From the NCBI GenBank assembly GCA_027575765.1, contig JANBPT010000017.1, forward strand, positions 1 through 64,000: a stretch of 64,000 nucleotides of DNA, in the 5' to 3' direction. Below are positions 45,723-57,431 of this stretch, in pieces (the first letter of the stretch is position 1; each line of letters begins with the position of its first letter). The notes beneath the pieces were generated by a model, which searched no databases, was not told the DNA's origin, and saw nothing but the letters and a program-made list of their open reading frames with translations. The stretch comes from Tieghemiomyces parasiticus (lineage: Eukaryota; Kickxellomycota; Dimargaritomycetes; Dimargaritales; Dimargaritaceae). The translations under genes and the position numbers were made by a program.

Positions 45723-46927
45723 CGTGTAGAAAAGTGGTCTCGGCTGGTAAAGGTATGAGGGAATGAGTTGCCTTGAATTAAAGGAGAAAAAAAAAGGCGA
45801 AGAGGTCGAATGCTGGAATGTTAAAAAGCGGAGAACGAACACACTCTGGGAGGGGGGGGGCGGTGCTCCAGGCCTTACGTGTAGCCAGAGACTATTGGGA
45901 GCCTTTCACTCATTTGCTGGCGAAAGCGGCTTGACGGGGGCTATCAAAGGCCCTGATGCTTGAACAATAGGTAAAGAGGGGGGTGGGTAGAAAGAGGACT
46001 CGGCATTGGTTGGCCAGGGCTTCGGAGATAGGAGAATGGAATGGATTGTCGCCTCGGTCACGGGTTGCTGGACTCTGGGCACGCGAAGACTACGAAGTGG
46101 AAGCGAGACATTGGAGCAACCCCAAATTACCTTAAAAACTCGACTTCGCAACCTGGTAGCAGCGTACGACATTTTGACATTGTTAGGGCCGATGAGGCTG
46201 TTTTCACCTTTTGCCAAAACAGCACAGTACTTATATCAAATCAGCTACACCATGACTAGTTTAGCCGGTCCAGGAACTGTTCGTACAGACACATTGTACA
46301 GGACTCGACGGCTAGCGACCATCCAGAATGGCTCCAGGTATATATTGTCCACTCAAACATATGAGGCAGTAAGACGTAATTTACGCCCACCTGCACATAC
46401 CTGCCGAGGCACATGTTGGGTAGGCGTACGCCGTCAAGGACTATGGGCCACATGGTCACATCGGTAGACAAAATACCTCAGCCACCGGAGCAGATGGCGC
46501 TCTAACGCCTCGCAGCATGGTAGGAGGGAAACGTGTTCACGTACAGGCCCGCCCATGCCTAGGGCTAATAGCCCACTTAATAAACTACCAATGGAATCAA
46601 GGTGTATAATGTATTAGATGAAGGGTTAACCGATCATGGTAGTCGATCTACCAATACGGGAGAGAGAAGAGGTGACAAAAGTCATTAGCATTAGACGCGT
46701 AAAAGTATAACAGTTGGAGAGGGCGGGTACTCAATGAATAGATTAGTGAATGGGCATATCGAGAGAGAGGTGCAGTGAGTGGGATGCGACGTTAGGGTAT
46801 ATGATACTCAAAATAAGAAGTGTATGAGAGAGGGGAGGCACTTAATGTGGTAAGGACCAAGGGAGTGAGATGAGGATAAGTAATGTGGGTGGGGGGGGGT
46901 TTCCTGAAGTTATGCGATGGAGCTTGT
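45723..46927. other. Intergenic, no firm gene
   Basis: Contains a G9 run near 45848 and G10 near 46890. A plus-strand frame 46006-46467 (153 codons) has no recognisable domain and is AT-richer than real genes nearby; not called. Confidence 0.4.
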
Positions 46928-48970
46928 CTAACGCGAGCCCTCGGCTACTCCATTGGGGGCCACGGCCGGCCCACTAAGGTTGAAGAGATGGGGCCAGCTC
47001 AGCTGCCTAGAGTTCTTTGTACGCGTGGGCAGGCTCAAGTTCTGGTGACCATGGGCCATGGTTCGGGGTTCGGCACTCTTCGGAGGAGCGTTGAGACTAC
47101 CGTAGCTGGTGGGTTGCGACTGATGGCCAGTCGCGTAGATGGGGGCCGGCTGGGGAGTAAAGCGGCCCGGTTGGACTGTCGGGGCATTAGAGTGGTAGGC
47201 CGAAGTGTACACGGGCTGATGGTGATGATATTGGTGATGTTGCAACTGCTGAGGTTGGGCGTGCGGGCCATGGTAGCCATGTTCCGCGGCCGGCTGGATG
47301 AAGGCACCTCCGGGGTAGGGCAAGACCGGGGCCTCCGACGCGTAGTCGCCTATGGTATGAGAAGACCCTGAGGCAGAGCTGTAATAAGACGGACCCATGT
47401 CCGCGTGGGACCCTTGCGGGTAACCAGGGGCAAGGGGTAGTGCAACATTAGTAGAGGACACCGCGGTGCCTGAATCGTGCTTGCTACTGCCGTTCATCTT
47501 GTGGGATGGCCGAAGGAACGACAACGCCTTGAGCCTCTGTGTGATCTTGAACCCAGCAGGGCTGAATCGGTGGGACGACTTGGCGGAGGGTACAGAGCGC
47601 GGCGGGGGCGGCAGCTGGTCGACCATCGGGGTTGGATGCGCCATGGGATGTTGGTTGCCTGCGCAGAGACTTCCCGCCGAGGCCTTCGACTTGAGCATGT
47701 GGCCAAAACTGGCCAGGCCGCTAAAAGCGCGGGGCGTGCTCTGGGTGCTGCTGGTGGCACTGCCAGTGGCCTGCGATAAGGCCGGACGGGACGGGGGGAC
47801 GAGGTCGGCGTACGAGTTGTGCGACGATGGGGCGTGCGAGGGAGGCGGTAAGCGCGAGCCGGACGGCTGGCGCTGCGTGGGGCCACTGTCAGGCTGTTTG
47901 AGGTTTGGCCGCGACGCCGCCTCGGGCACTGAGATGGAGGTGGTTGGAGGCGGAACGGGGCTGTTAGGAGTGTGGGGTGCTCGTGCATCGGCCGGGAACG
48001 GGGGACCACTGGTGGCTTCGGACGAGGAGGGCAGCGAATGGAACGAGTTGTCGGAGGCCTTGCGGAAGAGCTTAATGGGAGCGGCGGAACTACGGGGCTC
48101 GACATCGGTCGGGGTGACGCAGGAGGACAAAGGGGAGTAGGGCTTACCGCTGGCCGCCTCCGCGCGCACGTGGGTAACCACTGCAGAAAGCGAGGGCAAG
48201 GGGTGTACCGGTGCGGCGAGGGGAGCGACCAGGTGGGGGTGCGTTTCCGATGCGGTGATGGTAGGGTCGACCGACACGGGTGTCGCAACCGTATCGACGG
48301 ATTGCTCACCACGCTGAGCCACAGGGTTGTCGATGACTTCGGCAATGAGCGAGAATCCCATATTGCGGTAGGTCTGAAGCAGACCCGTCCGCGACCAGTG
48401 ACTCTGCAGCTTCTCGTCGATGATGGCCACGAACTCGCACCACTGGTCACGGGTCACGCACAGTCGGAAGTTGAGGAAGACTAGAAATTCCATCTCCATT
48501 TGATTGACTTCGGCCAGGTTGAACAGGCCCTGGCTGACGGTGACCCAGGACCGGTTGTGGTAAGCGTCATCGTATAGGCTCTTGGTCGCCGTGATGAGGG
48601 CCGCCAGAATGAGTCGGTGGCCGGCCCCGGGGGACCCCTTGCATGAGGGATGTCGCTGCTTAAGGCGGCACAAGTAGATGAGGGCGGTGATGATGGCCGT
48701 CACTGGGGTCTGGGTCCGGTGTACTACTGACCGGATAAAGGACCCCAGGGACGGTAGGGAGTTGGGGCCGCCAGCAGAGTCGGTCTTGCTACTCGTGGGC
48801 TTGTCCCCCTCGACGGGTGAGCAGGCAAACAGCCAATTAACCATCTGTTCGGCAATGGCGATGACGTCCGCACGGAGATTGTTTTTGAAGGCCCTGCGTT
48901 CCGTGGCCCATCGCTGGTCCTTGGCTGCGGTGGAGGATGGCGGTGGTGGCGGCTGGGTTTGGGTAACCAT
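46928..48970 (-). CDS. PHO80/PCL-type cyclin with long disordered tail
   Basis: Single exon. I place the start at the ATG at 48970-48968 (MVTQTQPPPPPSS), giving 680 residues; the frame stays open 45 codons further to 49105, but that part is His/Pro/Arg-rich and looks like leader. The cyclin box covers about residues 30-175: PVTAIITALIYLCRLKQRHP, HRLILAALITATKSLYDDAY, LAEVNQMEMEFLVFLNFRLC, the pattern of the Pho80/Pcl family that partners Pho85 (CDK5-like). The remaining 500 residues are low-complexity Ser/Pro, ending in a His/Gln-rich segment. Target pathway (phosphate, morphogenesis or cell cycle) cannot be told from sequence. Confidence 0.86.
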   Translation of the reverse strand: MVTQTQPPPPPSSTAAKDQRWATERRAFKNNLRADVIAIAEQMVNWLFACSPVEGDKPTSSKTDSAGGPNSLPSLGSFIRSVVHRTQTPVTAIITALIYLCRLKQRHPSCKGSPGAGHRLILAALITATKSLYDDAYHNRSWVTVSQGLFNLAEVNQMEMEFLVFLNFRLCVTRDQWCEFVAIIDEKLQSHWSRTGLLQTYRNMGFSLIAEVIDNPVAQRGEQSVDTVATPVSVDPTITASETHPHLVAPLAAPVHPLPSLSAVVTHVRAEAASGKPYSPLSSCVTPTDVEPRSSAAPIKLFRKASDNSFHSLPSSSEATSGPPFPADARAPHTPNSPVPPPTTSISVPEAASRPNLKQPDSGPTQRQPSGSRLPPPSHAPSSHNSYADLVPPSRPALSQATGSATSSTQSTPRAFSGLASFGHMLKSKASAGSLCAGNQHPMAHPTPMVDQLPPPPRSVPSAKSSHRFSPAGFKITQRLKALSFLRPSHKMNGSSKHDSGTAVSSTNVALPLAPGYPQGSHADMGPSYYSSASGSSHTIGDYASEAPVLPYPGGAFIQPAAEHGYHGPHAQPQQLQHHQYHHHQPVYTSAYHSNAPTVQPGRFTPQPAPIYATGHQSQPTSYGSLNAPPKSAEPRTMAHGHQNLSLPTRTKNSRQLSWPHLFNLSGPAVAPNGVAEGSR

Positions 48971-51900
48971 GATGACAAAAGGCGGTGGGGAACCAGGTGG
49001 GATGGTTGCTGGGTGTCGAGGTAAACGCGGCGTATGAGTGCAACGACGAGGAGGGTGCAATAAAAAATGGGTGTTCAGCGAAGAGACTTGATAGGGTTTG
49101 GCCACGTCAGGCGGCGCTAGACCAGTCTACGACACGGGTGCGGGGCGTAAAGAGGTGGTGGTGGCGGGGTTATGATTGGGGGAGGCGTGTGCGATGAGTA
49201 GTGGAGGTGACCGGCCCCAAGGGTTACGAGCGTGGTACGAAAAACGTTGCGAGAGGGGGGAAGGCCCAATAGCTTGCACAACGGGTAGCAGGAGGAGCTA
49301 TCGAAACACTGATAGAGCGAGCAGGCTGTCGGCTGCACTAGATAAGGCTTGGGCTTGAATCAGAGTAAGCTCCGGATAATCTTGGGCGACGTGGGGCTGG
49401 CGAAGGAGACCTGCTGAAAGGGGAGGGTGGCAGAAGCGCAACCAAAGAGCGATGCCGCCGGTACGAGATTTAAATATGCAGGCAAGCCGACGGGGGTTGG
49501 GGTCTAGAGGGAGGTGCGATCACAGGGAAAGGACGAGGGGCGGAGCGGGCGGGATGGGGAGAGAGGGGACAAGTTGGATAAGGAGAAGAAGGCAGGTGCT
49601 AAAAGGCTAGACTGGGTTCTCCCGCACGCGCAGTGGCAGGTATTGATGCAGGCAGTGGGTACGTTGGAACAGTGCGCAGTGGTAAGAAATGGGAGCTGTG
49701 GAATTAGAATAGATAGTTCTACCCCTCAACGTGGTGAAAGATTGGGTAGCAGGGGGGAAAAGAGCGAAAAGTAGAACCGGCACGGAGACCCAGTAATGAG
49801 GTGGGTGTTGGTGGTGTGGGCGGCAGTCGGACGGCACGAGGGTCGGTCAGGGACAGATACGAGGACGAACGGGCGCAACGGGCCGAAGAACAGAGAGGGC
49901 ACCAATGTGGTCGCAGCAATATCGATTGAGATCCAGGGGCGGGCCGGTGGACGAGGGACACGCTGAATAAGTGAGCCAGGTGGCCTATTTTTGAAATGGA
50001 TAGCGGATTAGGAGCGAATGGCTGGGGGGGGGAGAAAGGCACGGTCGTGGAGGCGCGTGTCAGGGTACGGCACTTGGCATACCAGACAACAGTATAAGAC
50101 GGGGCGTGGTAAGGCCTGTGGTCGGGTATTGGTGAATAAACAAGAGGGTATACCACGACTGGAATGCTGGCGCTGTGGTATGTGTCTGGTGGCGGTTTAA
50201 CTACTGGTGACAGGCCAGAGCGACCGGGTAGTGGGAAGTGTAATTCTGAATACGAGGCTCGTGGCCGTGATGAACGCAAGAGAAAATTGGGTAGGCGAAG
50301 AATAAACGGACCAGACGAAGTCCGGCTTAAGCAACTGGGTGTCGGTTACAATGTAATGGGCAGGCGTATTCTGAAATGAAGCGAGGACCAGCTAGCACAT
50401 ATGTAACAGCCTGCGGAGTGTAGATTGGGGGGGTATAAATGCCAGAGCAATATTGGTAATATCACAAACAGCTAATGAAATATTAGTCGAGACCCAGAAA
50501 GTTTCGGGTCGGTTGGTGTAGCAGTGGTATTTGATAAGGTTGGGAGTAGATAAGGGCGTTGGACTTTTGTACCGGCCGCTGCAGGCGGCGCTGGGCGTTG
50601 AGGCCATTTTAAATAAGCGAACTACCGACATCATCTTTCCACCGCCACGTTAGAATCCTTCCCTCCATTCGGCGAGGTGGGCGGAGGCGGGGAAGTCCGG
50701 AGGTGGGGTGGTAGTTCACGCGTTGGTCGGTTCTACAAGGTCCCTCGACTTAGCTGGGTGGCTCTCTTGGCCCTTCCCCGCCGACCTTGTCGGTGTAACC
50801 GGTGGCGATCAGCCGGCGATTTCGCCAGCAAGTGAGTGGAGACGAGGGGAGGGAGGAAGGGGCGGAAGGAGTCACGGTTCGGCCTATAGGCCCAAACACT
50901 TAATTGTGGAGCCAGCCTGGCAAGCCACCACGGGTCCAGCCATTACGTGGGGCAAGCGAAAGTGGATACCAGCCAGGTGATAGGTCCAGGGAGGGCGTGG
51001 GGTTTACCGCTTCTGCTTCTCCACACACTCCTTTTTTTCAAGGTTATTCTGACATGCCCTCACCAGGAGGAAAAAGTGGGTTGGTCACTCCGCACCGCTG
51101 CCCTTGCGTCCACCGCGCAGTTTAACGGTAATTGAGGAGCGACAAGTCAGGAGCACCTCTGATAAGGATGTGGATGAAAAAAGAATGTAGCATTCAATAC
51201 GAGTGTACCAGTTTGGCGCGTTGCGGTAAGCGTGTCAGTAGCCACTGATCGACATCAATCATTAGACAGCACGTTGACACTAAGACTATATCAGTAATGG
51301 CGACGCTGACAGGTGTTAAGGGGTGGATATGGGAAACGGGAAGTTTGTAAATAACCCGACTGAGAATCACTGGACCGCGGTGGAGAGGGAGGGGGGCATG
51401 ACGGCAGCGCAGGCTGACCAGTCAATCTGTGCGCGCCCGTGATCGGGCTTTGACAGATTCAGAGAGCGAAAAAAAAAGACGGAGGGTGGGAGATCAGCCA
51501 CAAGGTGGTCATATTAGAGCCGGTAAGCATGGCCAGGAGGTAGGCAGGGCGGGGCAGGTGGCCCTGCAAGGGCCGCAGCGACTCTCAAGCTGGGAGGGGT
51601 GCAGGCCCAGGAGGGTTGTAAAAAATGGTGCCTGCTGGACGAAGCGGGGGGGATACATTGCCACATCGTTCCCTTAAGGTGGCGCATATCAACATGCGCC
51701 ATCGTTGTCGCGACTGCATAATGACCGCTGATTAGCGGGTGCATCCTATCAGATACTCAGACCGCCCATACATAGAACCCCAAACATCCATAACACAAAC
51801 AATCGCCAATGAACCGCGGGGCATGGCCAGTGAGTAGAGAGGGGTGGGCTGGCCCGTATCAAAAGCACACCGAACGGTGGGCCACCAGGGTTGCAAAGTG

Positions 51901-53709
51901 AGACGGCAGCGACTGGGAGCGAGCCACCAAGGGGCATTACACATTCACACCAATAAACAGTGACGAGCCGGATGTGGATGCGGTTGTCATCCAGTCAGCG
52001 CAAAACGACGTGGCCCCCGAAGGGCTCTGATGGAGGATGTGTGGCTGATGGGTGTATATGAAGGGAGGCGGTAAACACAGGCCGCAGAGGTCGTTTCATA
52101 TTGGGCGCCTCTCGTCGCACCGGACGCGCGGTGCGGGCCCACAAGCGTGCTACAGGGTCTTCCAGCCTCTTTTTCTACCACACTATGCTTTTGTTTAACC
52201 GTCCCTCGGCTGGCCTGGCTTTGCGATTAGGCTTCGACGGTGGCACAGTCTGGGTGAAGAAAAAGGAAGAAGTGAGGTGGGGTTCTCCCACCTCCTGTCA
52301 GTGGTTCATCGCTCAGAAGGGCTCAACCGGCCTCCGCTGGGTGCCAGGTGGAATGTACTAGGGTGCCGTCGGGACGACATGAGCCTCATTGAAGCCACCG
52401 TGACTAGTGAGGTCACCTAAACTGGACGCCTTAATCCGCCATCACTCTATACGCTGTGCTGCTCCGCGATAGCCTCGTATTCAATAAGGTACCAGTTGAA
52501 ATGCCCAAGGAACAAATGGGCGCAGATTGGTGAGGGTGTACATGGCGATCCCGGCCGTGGCTGACTCCGACCATCGTCGGCACCACCTCCCTTCCTGCCG
52601 TCCCTTCACGTCTCTCCACACCCCGCTCTTTAGATTCTACAGACACACGGCGACCATGGTTGGCTCCGGCTACCGCGGCTTCGGTGGCGGAGTAACCTGT
52701 GGAGTCGCCACGCCATGTAATCTATTAATAGTGGTTGGGATCGGTCACAATTACTCTATCGATCGTGCCCAATCACATTGATTGGACGGGATAGTCTCCC
52801 TCTTTGACATTGAAAGGGCGGGGTAACTGAGAAAGGACTGCCAGAACCCCCCGCCACAGCTAGGAGACCGACAGGAAAGGCCCCTCAGATATTACGTGAC
52901 CAGCGACTTGGCAACCGGCGCTTTGCCATCATCTTCACCCCTCCCCTCTTGCCCAGGGTCCGGGTGTGAATCTGGTGACGCATCGGATATGAACCGCAGG
53001 GGTAACCGCCGATCCCGGGTCACGCGGATCCACTCGCTTAGCTCACACGGAACCGTAGAACAGCCCTGTCGCCAAAGATGGATCTGTCACTTGGCATTGG
53101 CCCTCCAGTACCATAGCCTGGGGAGAGGCCACTACCTCCTTCCGGTGTCGACTTTGGCTCGGATCAATGGTAATCCCATTGGGACACTACTGATCCTCTG
53201 AATTATCGTGGCAATCGTACCATATTCGCATTTCTCTTGGCTAAATACACACCTCAAGGTTCAACAATGGTCACATGGAAGGTTGATTAACTTGGGCAGG
53301 CGGGTAAAGGGCTGGAATTAGATCCGAGTTGGGCCATTCTATAGCGCCTAACCCTATGCTGGCACATATTAGTCCTAATTGGTCACTGTCTCAAACAGTC
53401 TACCTCTTTTATTTCAATCATTCAACTGTGGGGTACTCATGAATATTTCCATGGCCCAATGCAGGGCGGCCGAGAGTGGCCTACCGTCTTAAGTCACCGT
53501 CACTGGTGAGAGAGCAGGGGGCGGGGATTCCAAATCGCATGGTCAGTTGAAAGATTTAAGGTCTCATCCGACCGACAGGTCATGCTATTCTAATCGCGCA
53601 CGTCCATTCCACAGTTTCTCTCTCAATTTCACTCTTTCTCTCTCTCCCTTATTATCCATCTCAAACTTTTTAGGCCCCATCTCATAATACAGTCCCGGCT
53701 CCTACCACC
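48971..53709. other. 4.7-kb gap between divergent genes, no firm gene
   Basis: The first 1.6 kb is purine-rich on the plus strand, i.e. CT-rich toward the cyclin gene, suggesting a long leader or promoter. Weak candidates: minus 50634-50392 (80 codons, MMSVVRLFKMASTPSAACSG start), minus 50279-49719 (186 codons, Pro/Ser-rich), plus 52656-52781 starting in strong context (accATGg). None has a domain. The final 200 bases are CT-rich and form the promoter of the UCS gene. Confidence 0.4.
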
Positions 53710-56700
53710 ATGGCTGGTCCACCCATGTCCAATGCCAGGAGCAGAAGCGCCAAACCGTCGGAGTTTCAGTACTGCCACGGTCAGGCTTGCGACCGTCTGC
53801 TCAAACTCTGTGAAGACCTCCACAACCTTCACCGCACGGAGGCTCAGGCAGGCGCCGAATCGGCCACCGACACCATTCCGGGCCCACCGGCGACTACCAC
53901 TTGCCGCTGCACCGAGGCCGCCCGGCAGTTTGTCTCTTGGACTACCACCGCCTTCTTCCCGATCGATCCAGGCACGGCCCAGCCCCGATTTCAGGCCACA
54001 CTCCTCAGTCAGCGCCCGGTCCTCAGCGTCTGGACTCAGGCCCTTGTCGAGCTAGCGGCCCTCGCTGCCCCATCGCCATTTTTCTACCTCGTCCCAGCCT
54101 TGTTTCCTACTGCCTTGGCCCCGCATGCCAGCCCATGCCAACGGGCCCTGCTCGAGCAGCCGGCCCTACACGCCATCTTCGCCCAGCTAGCAGCCCGGTT
54201 CCACGCCCATCTTGCCAGCCCAACGGTTGACGCTGACGATACCAATGGACCCGAAGATCCCTTGGCCGTAGAGCTCGTGACGTTGCTACACCGTGACGTC
54301 TTGGACACCGAGGATCGAGATCTCCACCTTCGGGCTCTGGGCGCCCTCACGGCCTTCCTGACCGTTCCTTACCTCAACGCCGTAACCGTGCAGACTCTCA
54401 CCAAAGATGGTGGGGTTTTCGAGGCCGTGTTTGATACGCTGGAGTTCCGCTCCGTCGGGGTACAGTACTATACCCTCGTGCTGGCCGGTCGGGCCGCCAC
54501 ACAAAAAGCCTGCGCAGCAGGCCTTGCCGTCCATGGCCGGGCCTATCTGAAGTCACGAATTCAAGCTGCGGTCCGCTGGTGTCACGATCGTGACACGGCA
54601 GAGGCTGATACCGCCCCGGTCGGCCGTACCCTCGACGGAACGGTCATTCTGGGGCTCCTCGCCGTCCCGGCCGTAGCCCAACTCACTATCACTAACCGCG
54701 TGGCCCTGTCCACCCGCGATCCGAGCTTACCACCCGCCCCCGAACTGACCGAGCCTGTCGTGCCACCGCTTACATTGGTACTCTCGCTTCGCACTTTCCT
54801 CGTACGGGCCGCCAAGTGGATTCCACCTACCCACGTTATGGGTTCACCGTCCACCATATCAAAATCACGGCCGACCACCTCTGACCCGGCTGATCACACC
54901 CTCTTCCGTTTGATCGGCAGTAACTGGACCCTGGAGACCCTTCTCGAGTCCACTCTCTATTGTCTGTACCTCCCGGACCTGCGGGCCATGATTCTGCGTG
55001 ACAAGGTGCTGTGGGAGGCCCTCACTACACGACTGGCTACCCCGCTCCGGAATCTCGAGCAGACGGACCACCTCCATCGACCGCTCGCCTTGGCCCTGGC
55101 CACGAGCACCCTGGGCCTCCTGCATACCATCGCCACGTTTATCGACGCGCTTACAAAGTACCCAGCGAAGCCCACCGAAGATCAAAAACAGTCCCAGCGG
55201 CTCCGCGAGTACGCTCAGCGCGGCCAGAACCAGGACCAGACACCCGCCGCCGCAGCTTCGGCCGAACCAACCCCACCCACCGAGGCTGAAATGACTGATC
55301 TGCTTCACCGGTTCACCCGCCTCAACCCAACTGTCCTACCCTGGTGGACTGGCGTATACCGGCATACCATGGATTTCTGGAAACGCCACGTGGAATACCG
55401 CACTCTGTGTCTGGCCCTGCCGTATCGGCTGGAGACCGGCAACAAAGCGGACGAGGGCGTGGCTGAGTCGGAAAACAATCCTCGCCTCAGCCTATCCCTC
55501 CGCCAAACCCTCAGCACCTTCCAGCTGGCTGCTCGGTCCTGCACTAACCTAGCCACCGCTCCGCCGCTACGGGCCCCGCTCGTCCAGGGTGGGGCCGTTA
55601 GTACCCTGTTGGAGACAATCAAGGTTGCCTACACCCTGCTTCAATTGCACCCGCGTAACAAAGCAGGGGTCGAACCCACCACCTCGTCAGCGGCCTCCCG
55701 GTTTTGGGCAGGTCCGAGTGCCGACCTGCGTCTCACCTGTGTCCACGCCTTGGCTAAGCTGACCATCTCAGTCAATCCTAACCTGGCCTTCACTAGCGGC
55801 CAGGCCCGGTCCCTCGCCGCCGTCCTCTCCGAGACCTTGCCCTTGACTGCTGACCTGGAAGGTGACGCCGAACGAAGCGACCGTCGCATCTCGCCCACTC
55901 TCCTTCGGTTCGAGGCCATCATGGCCCTTACGAACCTGGCCAGTATGCAAATGGTCGAATTGCCCGCAGCTCCAGGCACTAACTTTGCCACCACCACCAC
56001 CGCCGCCAACTTATCGGTAGGGGAGATGGATATGGGTACCTACATTGCTATCCCCTGTGGTGCCCTGACCGCCCTACAGCCTCTTCTCCTTGATGACCAC
56101 CCTCTAATTGTCCGCGCAGCCGCCGAACTATTATGCAACTTGTCCATCGTCGACCCCGTGATGACCGAGTACGCCACGTCGTGCCAGCGGTTCGTCGATG
56201 CCATGCGTGCTCCGCACAATGGTGACGCCAAGGCCCCGATGCGACCTGAGGAGCAGGCGGGGGAGGAGGATGGTCAAACCCGTGCCGGCGACGATCGGGA
56301 CGCGCCGTACCAACACTGCAAAATTCACCTGCTGATCGCTCTGACCGGCAGCGCGGACCGCGGGACTCGAAGCGCGGCGAGTGGCGCCCTGGCTATCCTT
56401 ACCGGGGTACCCATCATCGCCCAGGCCCTCGCGTACCACCCACGTGGACCCGAGGCCCTACTGGATCTCTTGCACTCGACCATTTCGAAGTCTAAGGCCG
56501 GGTCTGCCCTTGAAACCTGTAATGACGACAATCCAGAGACCAGTGAAGAAGACGATAATGATGATGATGCCACTTCGAGAACCCTGGCCGCCCGGGCCGC
56601 CCAAGTCGAACCGGATTTCCCGTTGATGCACCGTGCCCTGGCGTGCTGGAGAAATGTGCTCGAGGAGTTCCCCAGGGAGTGTCCGGCGTACATGGAATGG

Positions 56701-56832
56701 GTCCGTGGTGAGCGACTGGTCACCGCTATCCGCGACGTGACTATCCTGGCTGTCCGTGCCCAAGACACCACCGTACAGGAAGCGTGCACCCAGGCCTATG
56801 AGGCGCTGCAGAACCGTAGGAAGGCCAACTAA
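53710..56832 (+). CDS. UCS-domain myosin chaperone (UNC-45/SHE4 type)
   Basis: Folds and stabilises myosin heads; fungal members are She4 and Rng3. Single exon, 1040 residues, ATG in strong context (accATGg). The protein is an armadillo/HEAT-like solenoid throughout. The UCS region occupies roughly 480-1035, with LTCVHALAKLTISVNPNLAF, LRFEAIMALTNLASMQ, IVRAAAELLCNLSIVDPVM and GTRSAASGALAILTG, which match the UNC-45 order (LARITISNDPEIAF, FEALMALTNL, RAATEC.CN, AA.GALA.LT). No TPR domain is visible at the N terminus, as in fungal She4 and unlike animal UNC-45. Acidic insertions (SEEDDNDDDA near 955) interrupt the last repeats. Larger than yeast She4 (789). Confidence 0.85.
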   Translation: MAGPPMSNARSRSAKPSEFQYCHGQACDRLLKLCEDLHNLHRTEAQAGAESATDTIPGPPATTTCRCTEAARQFVSWTTTAFFPIDPGTAQPRFQATLLSQRPVLSVWTQALVELAALAAPSPFFYLVPALFPTALAPHASPCQRALLEQPALHAIFAQLAARFHAHLASPTVDADDTNGPEDPLAVELVTLLHRDVLDTEDRDLHLRALGALTAFLTVPYLNAVTVQTLTKDGGVFEAVFDTLEFRSVGVQYYTLVLAGRAATQKACAAGLAVHGRAYLKSRIQAAVRWCHDRDTAEADTAPVGRTLDGTVILGLLAVPAVAQLTITNRVALSTRDPSLPPAPELTEPVVPPLTLVLSLRTFLVRAAKWIPPTHVMGSPSTISKSRPTTSDPADHTLFRLIGSNWTLETLLESTLYCLYLPDLRAMILRDKVLWEALTTRLATPLRNLEQTDHLHRPLALALATSTLGLLHTIATFIDALTKYPAKPTEDQKQSQRLREYAQRGQNQDQTPAAAASAEPTPPTEAEMTDLLHRFTRLNPTVLPWWTGVYRHTMDFWKRHVEYRTLCLALPYRLETGNKADEGVAESENNPRLSLSLRQTLSTFQLAARSCTNLATAPPLRAPLVQGGAVSTLLETIKVAYTLLQLHPRNKAGVEPTTSSAASRFWAGPSADLRLTCVHALAKLTISVNPNLAFTSGQARSLAAVLSETLPLTADLEGDAERSDRRISPTLLRFEAIMALTNLASMQMVELPAAPGTNFATTTTAANLSVGEMDMGTYIAIPCGALTALQPLLLDDHPLIVRAAAELLCNLSIVDPVMTEYATSCQRFVDAMRAPHNGDAKAPMRPEEQAGEEDGQTRAGDDRDAPYQHCKIHLLIALTGSADRGTRSAASGALAILTGVPIIAQALAYHPRGPEALLDLLHSTISKSKAGSALETCNDDNPETSEEDDNDDDATSRTLAARAAQVEPDFPLMHRALACWRNVLEEFPRECPAYMEWVRGERLVTAIRDVTILAVRAQDTTVQEACTQAYEALQNRRKAN

Positions 56833-57431
56833 AGCGGTAGGGTATTATTATTAATTTTTACCGGCAATAAAAATTACCTAGCGGTAGTAGAAGGGAAAGG
56901 GATACACACACACATATATATATATTGGGGGGGGGCAGTGATCCTAGGTATGGTGGAATACATTTAGGTCCGCGTGCCCTACGAGTCCAGTGGACAGAGA
57001 ACGAGCAGTCCGATAGGAAGGTACATGCGACCTCTTGGGATCACCATCGTGCATAATGCAGGTCGATGCCTCCCGCCATCGGCAAGCTGGCGAAAAATCT
57101 CGTATGCGCTTGCCTGCAATTGTAGGGTAAAACTACCATTTAAATCACGGGTTAACGGTCAGTGATAAGTAGGGTGGAAAGTATGCAATGATCAAATGCA
57201 CTTGCTGGGTAAAGGTAAATTGGGGTATTTATAAAAGGTATGTTGAATATATAGCAAACGCGAAGTATGTCGTAAGGGCGGGTCCTGGGAATCCCCCCCC
57301 CCTCAGCTAAATGTTCCAGGTTTTGATTAAGGCGGAGACGGTTAGATCCGATGAAATACTGCCAGAGCAGAAACATGATGTATAAAATTTTAGAGAAAAA
57401 ATAATCATATTGATAATGCCAACAGGCCTAA
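56833..57431. other. Convergent 3' region with microsatellite
   Basis: AATAAAAATT at 56865 is a probable poly(A) signal of the UCS gene. (AC)n-(AT)n at 56904-56926 runs into a G8 tract. C10 tract near 57293. The minus-strand TTTAATTA just after the exchanger stop is AT-rich 3' sequence. Confidence 0.6.

Noticed and set aside
48971..49105. Extension of the cyclin N terminus by 45 residues
   Set aside because: The extra part is His/Pro/Arg-rich and unlike a cyclin start; the ATG at 48970 begins the protein-like sequence.
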